DNA of 8,431 nucleotides. Origin: Candidatus Solincola jinzensis. Its GTDB lineage: Bacteria; Actinomycetota; Geothermincolia; Geothermincolales; RBG-13-55-18. How positions within the stretch are numbered: the stretch's first letter is position 1; each line of letters starts with the position of its first letter. The notes beneath the pieces were generated by a model. The model saw nothing but the letters and a program-made list of their open reading frames with translations, did not search any database and was not told the DNA's origin. The position numbers and the translations under genes were made by a program. The DNA lies in NCBI GenBank assembly GCA_015711875.1, contig JACVJG010000094.1, positions 1-8,431 on the forward strand. Reading direction: 5' to 3'. Shown here in pieces: positions 1-7,222 of this stretch.

Positions 1-2893
1 GGTACCCGGCGTCTGGGGTGATGGTGAAGGACTGGTCTTGCCCGTAATCCACGGTTACGTCCCCGGAGGGAGAGATGCTTCCGCCCGCACCGGCTGTGGC
101 CTGGATCACGAAAGTTTCTATGGCGAAATTAGCCACAAGATCGCGGTTGCTTACAGCGATAAAAGAATAATTGGGATCCGTAGAAACTACGCTTCCGCCC
201 TCGGTCCAGTTTACGAAATGGTACCCTGGATCCGGAGTCGCAGATAGATTAACGGTATCCCCGTAATTATATGTGCCTCCGCCGCCGGCGCTTCCATTTC
301 CTCCCGAAGAAACGGCGATGGAAATACTGGGCACAACAGGATTTACGCTTACGGACGCGGAGTCATTAGAGGGATTTGGATCATACTGATCGAGCGCGCT
401 AACCGAAGCTGTATTAAGATAAACACCCGTGGGATTGACCGTTGCCCTGAAAGTCAGGTTGACCGAGGCCCCAGAGTTCAGGGAATTGACCGACCAGGTG
501 AGGGTTGGCGCTCCGGCATCGCTACGGCTGTCCCCTCCCGCAATCGAGCCCGTTACGTACGAATACCCGGAAGGGACAACGTCCTGTACCGATATCTTGT
601 ACGCCTTATTAGGGCCATTATTGGTAACGGTGATGGTAAAAGTGACATCGGAGCCGAAATAGGGCGTCGGGTTGTTAACAGCTTTGCCGAGGCTTATGTC
701 AGCGGTGCCTGTCTGCGCGTTCCATGGCTCAGTGAAATCAGCCGGTCTGTACGATAGGGATATTACTGACCCTATAAGGTTACCTGTTAGCGGATCCAGC
801 TCCTGCATCTGCGAAAGTGTGGTAGACCCCGCATAGATCCTGCCCGTTATGGTCTGCCCTAGCTGATAAACCCTTCCCATATTCCTGTTGATCCTGGTGA
901 AGGTGTTGGTGGCAAGGTCGAAGGACCACCACCAGCCCGATGTAGAAGTTCCCGTGGAAGCGTAGAGCAGACCGCTCGCGGTGTTGCGCCTGACGATTAT
1001 GTCGCCGAAGCCCCCGAATTGGTTGGGCCTGTAGCCTGAGATGGTCGTGATGTTCAATCTTCTCTGCGAAACCACGCTCCTGCCGTTCGAAGACAACGTG
1101 ACCTCGTAGATGTCATACATATCCCCTGAGTTCCATGTCCCCCCGCTATCTGTGTACTCCGGCCCGATATAAAGCTTGCCGTCATAATACGCGCCGCCGG
1201 CTCCCTCAAGAGCCCCAACATTCGATGGGAATACGCTCGAGAAATCATACAGGGTGTTATGAGTATTTGAGATAGGGTCCCAGTAATACATGACCTTGCC
1301 GCTTCCGTAGTAGCAGGGCCCGCCGTTGTCGGGATTAGCCGCCATAGCGTTGGCAGTGGTGCTTATGGGTGCCGTCGTCACCACTGCGCTCGTTCCCGAT
1401 GGCAGATGAGTGCTGTAGATCCGCCCGTTAACGCCTGAAGCCCCACCATATATATAGCTTTCCACCAGGTCGTTGGCTATCTGCCACTGCCGCCTCTCGC
1501 TCGACTCGCCCATTCTCAAGGGCCCGACCAGGTAAAACTCCGGAGAGGTGGGAGGGGCATCGAAATCGTAGTTAAAAACGGCTGTTTCCCCGGCCTCGAA
1601 ATCGCCCTCCCATATGACGTATTTGGCGTTTCCGTTATCCGCTAGGGCGATGTCGGCGGCGGGAACCGTGTTCAGGATATCGAAATCAGCGGGAACCACG
1701 TCGAATATCTCTCCCGTGAAGTCCTCTCCGAATTCTACCTCGACCGTCATCGGGGTCGGCCCCGCAGGGTAATTGCGGGTTGCTGAGAATCTTCTCACTA
1801 ATAAAGGCGCATCCTCCACGACATCCACGCTTGAGGTCGTGGAGCGGGTGCCGTCCTTGTGGGTAGCGGTGAGGCGCAACTGGTAACGCCCTGGTTGCCC
1901 GAAGGTGTAGCTGGTGCGGTAATCCGGCTCGATAAAGCCCGCTTCCATCACGCCGCATGTGCCAGTGGGGGAAACCACCAGAGCCGTCTTCGAGCCGTCA
2001 GGCGCAACGACTTCCAGCACCACGTCCGCATCCCCCACGATATCGCCGTGGTCATCCAGAACGCCTATATGGATGTCCGCAGTCTGTCCCGGCTTGTAAA
2101 CGTCCCGATCCGTGTTCATGGCCAGGACGCCCCAGGTGAAATCCTGCTCAAGCTCTTTGCTCTCACCTGTGATGGGGTTAGTGATGGTGATGCTGGCGCG
2201 ATAACGCCCGGGAGTGAAACTGCGGGGCGGGTCCATCACCATGACCACTGAACCCGCCTGGAACCGTATTCTATCCTCCGGTATGGATATGCCTTCCCCG
2301 GAAGGAGTTAACGCCGTTACCTCCAGGATCCGGTATGCATCCTCGCGATTGGCGAGATCGGCTCCGGAACGCTGCACGATGCCCTGATCAGCAGCTACTT
2401 CCGCAACGATTTCCCCGACTTCTGCGCCTGAGACGCTCTTTTCCTCAGTAGCTACCCTGGCAACTCTGGTGATTATCTCCTCCAGGGACTCGTCGGAAAT
2501 CTTGCCGTAGCCTCCACCCACCCATGCTGCCAGGCTCTCTTTTCCGGTCGTGGCGTGAAGCAGCGCCCGGTAGGCATCTTCCTGGGACAGATCATCACCG
2601 ACTCCGCGGTTGCCGAAACCGACTTCCGCGATCTTGATGGCTATCTCGTCAGGCGCGATCCCGGAAGCGTCGGGGAGCAGGTCGGCAACCAGGGAACCAC
2701 TTCCCGGCTTTCCCGCCAGGATGGCAGGAGAGCCGCCAATACCGCCGTTAACATGGCCGATATCGGCTTTAACGCCCTGGATCCAGATTGCGGCGACGGA
2801 AACGGGGGTTGATAATTGGGATAACAACAATAGCAAAACGGCGATGCAGGAAACCAGTGTTCCGAGCCTTGCGCAGACTTTTTTGCTTCCCAC
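1..2893 (-). CDS. Large secreted multidomain surface protein, 3' end off the window
   Basis: A single open frame of 964 codons, with no internal stop when read codon by codon, runs from GTG at 2893 past the left edge, so the C-terminus is missing. Residues 1-35 form a classical signal peptide: K4, K5 and R9, then a V-L-L-L-L-L core, then V-A-A as the likely cleavage site. Next comes a helical region (about 79-195) with two E-D-A-Y-R motifs (105-109 and 184-188). A macroglobulin-like beta domain (about 204-360) carries V-Y-K-P-G-Q at 265-270. A beta domain (365-476) ends in R-Q-W-Q-I-A-N-D. A glycine- and aromatic-rich probable beta-propeller covers 477-724, and a DUF11 domain about 727-853. 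Two InlB-type repeats begin near 856 and 924, the second being cut by the edge. The architecture is known from exported or cell-surface proteins; the ligand is unknown. The start was chosen because AAAAGGA lies 9 nt upstream and the signal peptide begins there. Alternative starts are ATG 2988 (other frame) and TTG 3025 (same frame). Confidence 0.85.
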   Translation of the reverse strand, partial: MGSKKVCARLGTLVSCIAVLLLLLSQLSTPVSVAAIWIQGVKADIGHVNGGIGGSPAILAGKPGSGSLVADLLPDASGIAPDEIAIKIAEVGFGNRGVGDDLSQEDAYRALLHATTGKESLAAWVGGGYGKISDESLEEIITRVARVATEEKSVSGAEVGEIVAEVAADQGIVQRSGADLANREDAYRILEVTALTPSGEGISIPEDRIRFQAGSVVMVMDPPRSFTPGRYRASITITNPITGESKELEQDFTWGVLAMNTDRDVYKPGQTADIHIGVLDDHGDIVGDADVVLEVVAPDGSKTALVVSPTGTCGVMEAGFIEPDYRTSYTFGQPGRYQLRLTATHKDGTRSTTSSVDVVEDAPLLVRRFSATRNYPAGPTPMTVEVEFGEDFTGEIFDVVPADFDILNTVPAADIALADNGNAKYVIWEGDFEAGETAVFNYDFDAPPTSPEFYLVGPLRMGESSERRQWQIANDLVESYIYGGASGVNGRIYSTHLPSGTSAVVTTAPISTTANAMAANPDNGGPCYYGSGKVMYYWDPISNTHNTLYDFSSVFPSNVGALEGAGGAYYDGKLYIGPEYTDSGGTWNSGDMYDIYEVTLSSNGRSVVSQRRLNITTISGYRPNQFGGFGDIIVRRNTASGLLYASTGTSTSGWWWSFDLATNTFTRINRNMGRVYQLGQTITGRIYAGSTTLSQMQELDPLTGNLIGSVISLSYRPADFTEPWNAQTGTADISLGKAVNNPTPYFGSDVTFTITVTNNGPNKAYKISVQDVVPSGYSYVTGSIAGGDSRSDAGAPTLTWSVNSLNSGASVNLTFRATVNPTGVYLNTASVSALDQYDPNPSNDSASVSVNPVVPSISIAVSSGGNGSAGGGGTYNYGDTVNLSATPDPGYHFVNWTEGGSVVSTDPNYSFIAVSNRDLVANFAIETFVIQATAGAGGSISPSGDVTVDYGQDQSFTITPDAGY

Positions 2894-2989
2894 TTTTTGG
2901 CATCCTTTTCTAACAGCGGCATTACTGCGGTCCCCGCGATTTCTATGATCTCTTTCGAGACTAATCCCTTCCGATTTGTTCCACCCATG

Positions 2990-3094
2990 ATCCTTATCAG
3001 CGTGAGTCCTTGAATCGCCTTTCAAATCGCCAACCTTTCCAACGCGCCACCTCCTTTTTCGGAAGGGCTCTAAATAAGAGTGCCTGATAAGGAT
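2990..3094. repeat. 11-bp perfect inverted repeat flanking the upstream leader
   Basis: ATCCTTATCAG at 2990-3000 is the exact reverse complement of CTGATAAGGAT at 3084-3094, with 83 bp between the arms. The strong SD at 3049-3057 lies inside the loop. In the minus-strand RNA, the downstream arm contains the AAGGA that sits immediately before ATG 2988, so pairing of the arms would mask that site. This could be a translational control stem, a protein-binding pair of half-sites, or chance. Confidence 0.5.
3049..3057 (-). promoter_or_regulatory. Strong Shine-Dalgarno AAAGGAGGT without an obvious start
   Basis: On the minus strand AAAGGAGGT is a near-perfect anti-SD match. The next in-frame start for the long secreted-protein frame (TTG at 3025) is 23 nt away, which is too far. 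At 6 nt spacing there is a TTG at 3042 that opens only six sense codons before TGA. A GTG at 3050 touches the SD and opens a very basic 17-residue peptide ending at 2997, just upstream of the ATG at 2988. Either a leader peptide is translated here or the SD-like sequence is incidental. Confidence 0.4.
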
Positions 3095-3155
3095 AACGAC
3101 GCCTCTGCACAACACATTCTGCTCCCTGACCGCTAACGGTAAAAAGGGGGGTTTC

Positions 3156-3181
3156 AGCGGCAAAAAGCGGCTTTTAGCGGC
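3156..3181. repeat. Three AGCGGC direct repeats with 10-bp period
   Basis: AGCGGC occurs at 3156-3161, 3166-3171 and 3176-3181, separated by AAAA and then TTTT. The exact 10-bp spacing puts all copies on one face of the helix, as in arrays of operator half-sites. A reverse-oriented partner, CCGCTAA at 3130-3136, matches TTAGCGG at 3174-3180. The cluster lies between the two divergent genes, upstream of both, so it is a plausible shared regulatory site; no regulator is identified. Confidence 0.45.
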
Positions 3182-3493
3182 AAGGCTGCAGGAGCCATAC
3201 TCTCGACAGTTTCAGTCAATGCCCGTAAAAACGTCCCACTGGCCGATTTTTCTCATCCGGCCCGATATTTCACTGCCATCCGCTCTTATGCTCGCCTTGT
3301 CTATGCCTTCTCCCCTTTGCCCTGTAAAATGGGTAAAGTCGGAGGTGCGTCCCTGTAACATCGGATAATATGATTGCTTCATTAAGGCACTGGCATGGCC
3401 GCCTTTAACCTTGTGGGCCGCTAAGTCATTGCATCGTTTTCAAATCCGTCCGCACCTGCAGGGATGGCAGGGGATTTATCAGGGGAGGAGACC

Positions 3494-5164
3494 ATGCAGG
3501 AATACGACGTGGTGGTCATCGGCGCTGGCTTCGGTGGCCCGGTGGCCGCCAAGAAGTGCGCCGAGGCGGGTTTTCGGACCCTCATGCTCGAGAGATCGGA
3601 GAAGGTGGGTGAGAAGGTCATCTCCGGCCTCACCATCCCCTTCTACGGCTTCCTCTTCGGGCCGGCCTTCATACGGGACGGAAACCCACCTATAGAAAGG
3701 CCGGTGGACGGGATCATCAACTACATCATCAAGGACATCGACTCCGGCGACATCGAGATCGACGACTCCCTGCGCATCCCCAGGCCCCTCTCCCCCATCC
3801 TAGCCTTCGGTTACAACGCCTACTGCCAGCCCTTCTGCCAGTGGGAGGCGGAGAAGGCGGTGGAGTCAGGGGTGGAGCTGCGCACCTCCACCACGGTGAC
3901 CGAGCTGCTGAAGGAGGACGGGCGCGTGGTCGGCGTCATGACCGACAAGGGGGAGGAGATACGGGCGCAGCTGGTCATCGACGGCGAAGGCTCCCAGGGC
4001 CTGCTGGCGGTGGGGGCGGGGATACGCGACAAATACCCTCCCGAGGTCATCTCCCTCGCCGACGTCTACGACTACGAAATGGCCAAAAAGGACGTGGACG
4101 TCATCTTCGGCTACACCCTTCGCTTCTGCTGGGGATGGGATGAGCAGAAGATCGCGCCTCCCCTGGGACACGGCAACGGGCTAATGGTCTGGCCCTACCG
4201 GGAGAGCGTGCACTTCTGCCAGGACCAGTGTCTGGCCATGGACGACGGCAAGGTGCCAAACCTGCGCAAGCTCTTCGAGGAGTACCACCGCAACCTCACC
4301 TCCAAACTGCCCTGGTGGAAAGAGGATATAGAGCCGCGCGCGAAGCTGCGGGCGAGGGTGTTCGAGAACTTCGAGATCTTCGTGGGCTTGAACGAGAGGC
4401 TGCGCGCCATGCCCAACCACGCCGACGGCATCATCCTCATCGGCGACGCCGCCGGCCTGGAGAGCACGGAACTCTGCGACGGCGTGCCGGCGGCCTGGTT
4501 CTCGGCGGACATCGCCGCCGACGTGGCCATCGAGGCGCTCAGGGCGGGGGACACCTCCGCCTCCTTCCTCTCCCGCTACGACGAGCGCATCCGCGCCCAT
4601 CCCATCATACAATGGTCCATCACCGCCCCCCACCGCTACAACTTGCGCTTCGCCCAGGAGCACCACAGTCTGGAGGAGCTGCGCCGCTACGTGCACGACG
4701 GCTGGGGCCTGGGGGGATTTGCCTATATGAGCTCGGCGCTGGTGAAGATGATCCTGCGGGCCGTCAAGGAAGACCCGGGGATCATCACCTCCTGGCTGCG
4801 CATGTTCCCCCGCTACTACTTCAACTGGCTCTACGAGAGGTACGACTACAGCGGCGGCAAGGCGGAGCCTCCGCGCGATGCGGCGCGGGAGCCCAGGGTC
4901 ACGCAGGCGGTGGTGCGCGGAGGCCTCAAGCTCATGGACACCGCCCTCGCCCTCGCCGCCCCGCTGGTGAAGGCAGCAGCCGGCTTGCTGGAGCCCGCGG
5001 CGCGCTTCGCCAACCCCACCATGAAGGCGCTGCTCCCGGGCATCGAGGCCCTGATGCGGGGATGGAAGAAAGTGGAACCGAAGCTGGCTCCCTTAAGCGA
5101 CAGGTTGATCGGCTTCGTGGGCCGGGCCGACCCGGCCGTGTTCGCGCCGCCGCGGAGGAGATGA
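3494..5164 (+). CDS. FixC/geranylgeranyl-reductase-family FAD-dependent oxidoreductase with C-terminal extension
   Basis: This 556-residue flavoprotein opens with a Rossmann FAD-binding fold. V-V-V-I-G-A-G-F-G-G spans residues 6-15 and is followed by the acidic ribose-binding E33 in L-M-L-E-R. The second FAD signature, I-L-I-G-D-A-A-G, is near 314-321. These motifs place it in the FixC / ETF-quinone oxidoreductase / geranylgeranyl reductase superfamily. FixC proteins are about 430 residues long, so residues from about 437 onward are an extension: first aromatic-rich, then Ala/Leu-rich amphipathic helices, then a Pro/Arg-rich tail. These could mediate membrane or partner contact (inference). 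The ATG at 3494 is preferred over the in-frame ATG at 3464 because GGGGAGGAG lies just upstream of it, although the spacing is short. A ferredoxin gene downstream supports an electron-transfer role; the substrate (ETF, quinone or a prenyl double bond) cannot be read from sequence. FixA and FixB are absent from the window. Confidence 0.85.
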   Translation: MQEYDVVVIGAGFGGPVAAKKCAEAGFRTLMLERSEKVGEKVISGLTIPFYGFLFGPAFIRDGNPPIERPVDGIINYIIKDIDSGDIEIDDSLRIPRPLSPILAFGYNAYCQPFCQWEAEKAVESGVELRTSTTVTELLKEDGRVVGVMTDKGEEIRAQLVIDGEGSQGLLAVGAGIRDKYPPEVISLADVYDYEMAKKDVDVIFGYTLRFCWGWDEQKIAPPLGHGNGLMVWPYRESVHFCQDQCLAMDDGKVPNLRKLFEEYHRNLTSKLPWWKEDIEPRAKLRARVFENFEIFVGLNERLRAMPNHADGIILIGDAAGLESTELCDGVPAAWFSADIAADVAIEALRAGDTSASFLSRYDERIRAHPIIQWSITAPHRYNLRFAQEHHSLEELRRYVHDGWGLGGFAYMSSALVKMILRAVKEDPGIITSWLRMFPRYYFNWLYERYDYSGGKAEPPRDAAREPRVTQAVVRGGLKLMDTALALAAPLVKAAAGLLEPAARFANPTMKALLPGIEALMRGWKKVEPKLAPLSDRLIGFVGRADPAVFAPPRRR

Positions 5165-5513
5165 GGTTGAAAATGGAAAGAGTGCCCGCTTCCTATCAGC
5201 CCGACAGGTTTTTCTTCCCCATGCCACAAAGGGGGCCGTCCGTAAGAAGCCAGGTTTCATTTTCGACTTTCTTGTTTTGGCGCGGACACGCAACGCCGGC
5301 ATTAAGAAAAGCTGCGGGGGAAAATAGGGGATCCACTGAGCAAAGGCTTTCATGCCCATCAGCTCCATCTTGTGAAGAAGCATTTCTGGCTACAGCCGAT
5401 CACGAGATCCCGTCACCTTTCCGGGTGTTTCTAACTTGATCAACAACGACCGCTAAGGAGGTTGCGAAGCTGGCTCCATTCCGGTTTCTACAGGCATAGA
5501 GGAGGCCGATGAG
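5165..5513. other. 349-bp gap between the flavoprotein and the ferredoxin
   Basis: No gene is supported here. The base composition drops visibly below that of the flanking genes, and frames on both strands read as low-quality sequence. An AAGGAGG word at 5455-5461 leads only to a TTG frame that stops at 5512. No U-tract terminator is visible after the flavoprotein stop, so read-through transcription into the ferredoxin remains possible. The gap is unusually long for a tight FixC-FixX operon. Confidence 0.5.
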
Positions 5514-5783
5514 ATGGTAAGGACCTACGAGGAATTCCCGGGCGTGGAGTGGGTGGAGGGCGCCGGCCAGTTCATCCGGGTCATCGAGGAGAGGTGCGAC
5601 GGGTGCGCCAACTGCGTCAAGGTCTGCCTGGCGGGCTGTTACGAGATTTCGGGGAAAAAGGCGCGGGTGAGGAGCCTGGACAAGTGCATGGAGTGTGCCT
5701 CCTGCTGGTACGTGTGCCCACGAGACGCCATCGCCTTCTCCTGGCCGCCAGGAGGGACGGGCTTCCGCACCGACTGGGGGTAA
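5514..5783 (+). CDS. FixX-like 2[4Fe-4S] ferredoxin
   Basis: This 89-residue protein carries two complete [4Fe-4S] cluster motifs: C28-x2-C31-x2-C34-x3-C38, and C58-x2-C61-x2-C64-x3-C68 followed by Pro69. The first motif lacks the usual Pro after its last cysteine and has an extra Cys at 42. The length and spacing fit FixX-type or bacterial 2[4Fe-4S] ferredoxins acting in the cytosol as electron carriers. The N-terminal ~25 residues form a short strand-rich lead and the last ~15 are Pro/Gly/Trp-rich. AGGAGG at 5500-5505 lies 8 nt before the ATG; the ATG at 5509 is discarded because it stops after three codons. The position downstream of a FixC-family flavoprotein suggests that the two exchange electrons, by analogy with FixC-FixX and with the fused ferredoxin domain of ETF-quinone oxidoreductase. 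Confidence 0.88.
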   Translation: MVRTYEEFPGVEWVEGAGQFIRVIEERCDGCANCVKVCLAGCYEISGKKARVRSLDKCMECASCWYVCPRDAIAFSWPPGGTGFRTDWG

Positions 5784-5820
5784 GGGCGGTGGGTAGTGGG
5801 CCGTAGCGCCCGCGCTTACC
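5779..5820 (+). terminator. GC-rich hairpin overlapping the ferredoxin stop codon
   Basis: GGTAAG at 5779-5784 pairs with CTTACC at 5815-5820, and GGGCG at 5784-5788 can pair with CGCCC at 5807-5811 inside it. The 5' arm overlaps the TAA stop (5781-5783). There is no T-run afterwards, so it is not a canonical intrinsic terminator. It may be a Rho-linked 3' end or an mRNA-stabilising stem. Confidence 0.4.
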
Positions 5821-5826
5821 GTCCGA

Positions 5827-5861
5827 TGTGCAATCGTGCACTGTAAATGCATAATTGCACA
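5827..5861. promoter_or_regulatory. TGTGCAAT inverted repeat upstream of the ATPase gene
   Basis: TGTGCAAT at 5827-5834 is the reverse complement of ATTGCACA at 5854-5861, with a 19-bp centre. The centre itself contains GTGCAC (5836-5841) and ATGCAT (5847-5852), each a 6-bp palindrome. The cluster sits 27 bp before the GTG start of the DUF4143 ATPase pseudogene. This makes it a likely operator or promoter element for that gene; no binding protein is identified. Confidence 0.45.
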
Positions 5862-5887
5862 CTGAGCGGAAGTTCGGAGGAGAAATA

Positions 5888-7118
5888 GTGACGGACCTCG
5901 GAAGCAATATAAAGAGGTCGATTGAAACACCCCTCAAGCGAGCCGCGGGGGAATTCCCCGTCGTCGTGCTGACGGGCCCGAGGCAATCCGGCAAGACGAC
6001 GACTCTCAGGCATCTCTTTGGGAGAGAATACAGGTACGTCTCCCTCGAGCCACCCGATATACGCAGATCGGCCGTCCATGACCCAAGGGGCTTCCTAGAC
6101 CTCAATCCTCCGCCGGTGATATGTCAACGAGATCCAACACGCGCCGGAGCTGCTCCCGTACATCAAGGAAATGGTCGACGCGGATCGAAGACGGCGCGGT
6201 GCTTTCATCTTAGCGGGCTCTCAAAACACCCTCCTTGCAGAGCGCACCACCGAAACCCTGGCCGGAAGGGTCGCGGTGCTCAAGCTCATGCCTCTTACCA
6301 ATAGGGAACTCCTCGGGAGGCCGGAGGCGCCGTTTCCCTGGGATCCGGGATATAACACCCCACGCAGGAAGCCGCCGACAGGACTGGCGCTTTGGGAGAG
6401 CTTTACGCGAGGTTATTATCCGGAACCGGTTTCCGAGCGCGGGCGGGACATCAACCTCTGGCATGCTAGCTATCTGCAGACGTACCTGGAGCGCGACGTG
6501 AGGATGATCAGGCAGGTGGGAGACCTGACGCTCTTTCAATCCTTCCTCCACCTCCTGGCCGCGAGAAGCGCCCAGCTCGTCAACTTCACCGACATCAGCC
6601 GCTAACTCGGGGCGGCAGTGAATACCATAAGGGCCTGGGTGTCCGTTCTCGAAGCCAGCTACCAGATAATCATCCTGCGGCCCTACTACGCAAATGTCGG
6701 CAAGCGCCTGGTGAAGACGCCAAAGGTATATTTCACCGACACCGGGACCTTGTGCAACCTGACCGGGCTGAGAGACCCGGAGCATGCAGCCCTGGGGCCA
6801 TTGGGCGGAAGCATCATGGAAACGGCCGTGGTCTTGGAGATATTCAAATCGTTCCTCAACCGCGGAGAGGAGCCACGTCTCCACTTCTGGAGGACTTCGA
6901 CCGGCACAGAGGTCGACATCATCGTCGAGCATGAGCGGAAGCTCGTGCCCATCGAGGTGAAGCTGTCCTCCACGCCATCGCCAGCCATGGCCGCGGGCAT
7001 CAAGGCCCTCAGGGCTTCCCTGGGAGACCTGGTGGCCCCTGGCTGCGTGGTCCACCCCGGCGACGTCCGCCTTCCTCTCGGGGATGGAGTGGCGGCGCTG
7101 CCTTTTTCCCACCTGTAA
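5888..7118 (+). pseudogene. Decayed AAA_14/DUF4143 ATPase (frameshift, nonsense codon, Walker B change)
   Basis: The three stretches join into a protein of about 409 residues, the usual size for AAA_14 ATPases with a C-terminal DUF4143 domain. The start is GTG 5888, with GGAGG (5876-5880) 7 nt upstream. Walker A is G30-P-R-Q-S-G-K-T37. The frame then shifts by +1 within Walker B, near 6122. The resumed frame reads V-N-E-I-Q where V-x-D-E-I-Q is expected, so the metal-coordinating Asp is Asn. The second stretch contains the sensor-like I-L-A-G-S-Q-N. It stops at TAA 6603-6605, which sits where an acidic or Gln codon is expected (S-R-*-L-G). The same frame continues into the DUF4143 part, with D-T-G (about 6736), T-E-V-D (6907-6918) and I-E-V-K of the PD-(D/E)xK-like fold, and ends at TAA 7116-7118. 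Three independent lesions argue for a real pseudogene rather than one sequencing error. The cellular role of intact family members is not well defined. Confidence 0.88.
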
Positions 7119-7151
7119 ACGGGTTCCTCGCCTCCGTGCTTCGCAAAGAAG

Positions 7152-7183
7152 AAAAAGCCGGAGCGCTCAGACTCCATTCCGGC
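7152..7183 (-). terminator. Intrinsic terminator (minus strand), distal
   Basis: On the minus strand GCCGGA (7183-7178) pairs with TCCGGC (7162-7157) and is followed directly by TTTTT (7156-7152). GGAG and CTCC inside can form an alternative stem. It lies downstream of the tRNA fragment and its proximal terminator, so it looks like a second stop for the same minus-strand transcription. Confidence 0.6.
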
Positions 7184-7222
7184 ACATTTCCGGCACGGAA
7201 GCAATCTCCTCCCGGAGAAAGG

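Larger units (their letters stand above)
2894..3493. promoter_or_regulatory. Divergent intergenic region between the secreted protein and the FixC-like gene
   Basis: About 600 bp separate the two divergently transcribed genes, and no convincing gene lies here. The region must carry the promoters of both. On the minus strand, TTGACT at 3219-3214 is the best -35-like word, but the A/T-rich hexamer after it (TATGGC) is at a poor spacing. On the plus strand, TAAAAT at 3325-3330 and TAATAT near 3365 are weak -10-like words without a good -35. The region also holds a strong Shine-Dalgarno sequence (minus), an 11-bp inverted repeat and a triple 10-bp-period repeat, all listed separately. A minus-strand frame starting with ATG at 2988 reads 115 codons into the secreted-protein gene in another frame. 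Its first ~40 residues look protein-like and the rest does not. Confidence 0.5.

Noticed and set aside
1859..2251. A 130-codon plus-strand open frame in the left third
   Set aside because: It lies opposite the long secreted-protein frame, which has coherent domains; the plus-strand translation has none.
3464..3493. ATG at 3464 as the flavoprotein start
   Set aside because: The extra ten residues precede the conserved Y-D-V-V-V-I-G-A-G start and overlap the Shine-Dalgarno sequence that serves ATG 3494.
4181..4696. A 171-codon minus-strand frame rich in Val and Gly
   Set aside because: It is the antisense of the FAD-binding part of the flavoprotein, a usual artefact of GC-rich coding DNA.
5093..5383. 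A 96-codon minus-strand frame across the flavoprotein end and the gap
   Set aside because: It overlaps the flavoprotein C-terminus in antisense, has no ribosome site and shows no recognisable domain.
4228..5439. A 403-codon plus-strand open frame inside the flavoprotein gene
   Set aside because: It is a shifted frame of the high-GC flavoprotein gene, with Arg/Gly/Pro/His-rich low-complexity translation and no ribosome site.
6210..7112. A 300-codon minus-strand open frame opposite the ATPase pseudogene
   Set aside because: It is the antisense shadow of a clearly homologous DUF4143 sequence and has no recognisable domain of its own.
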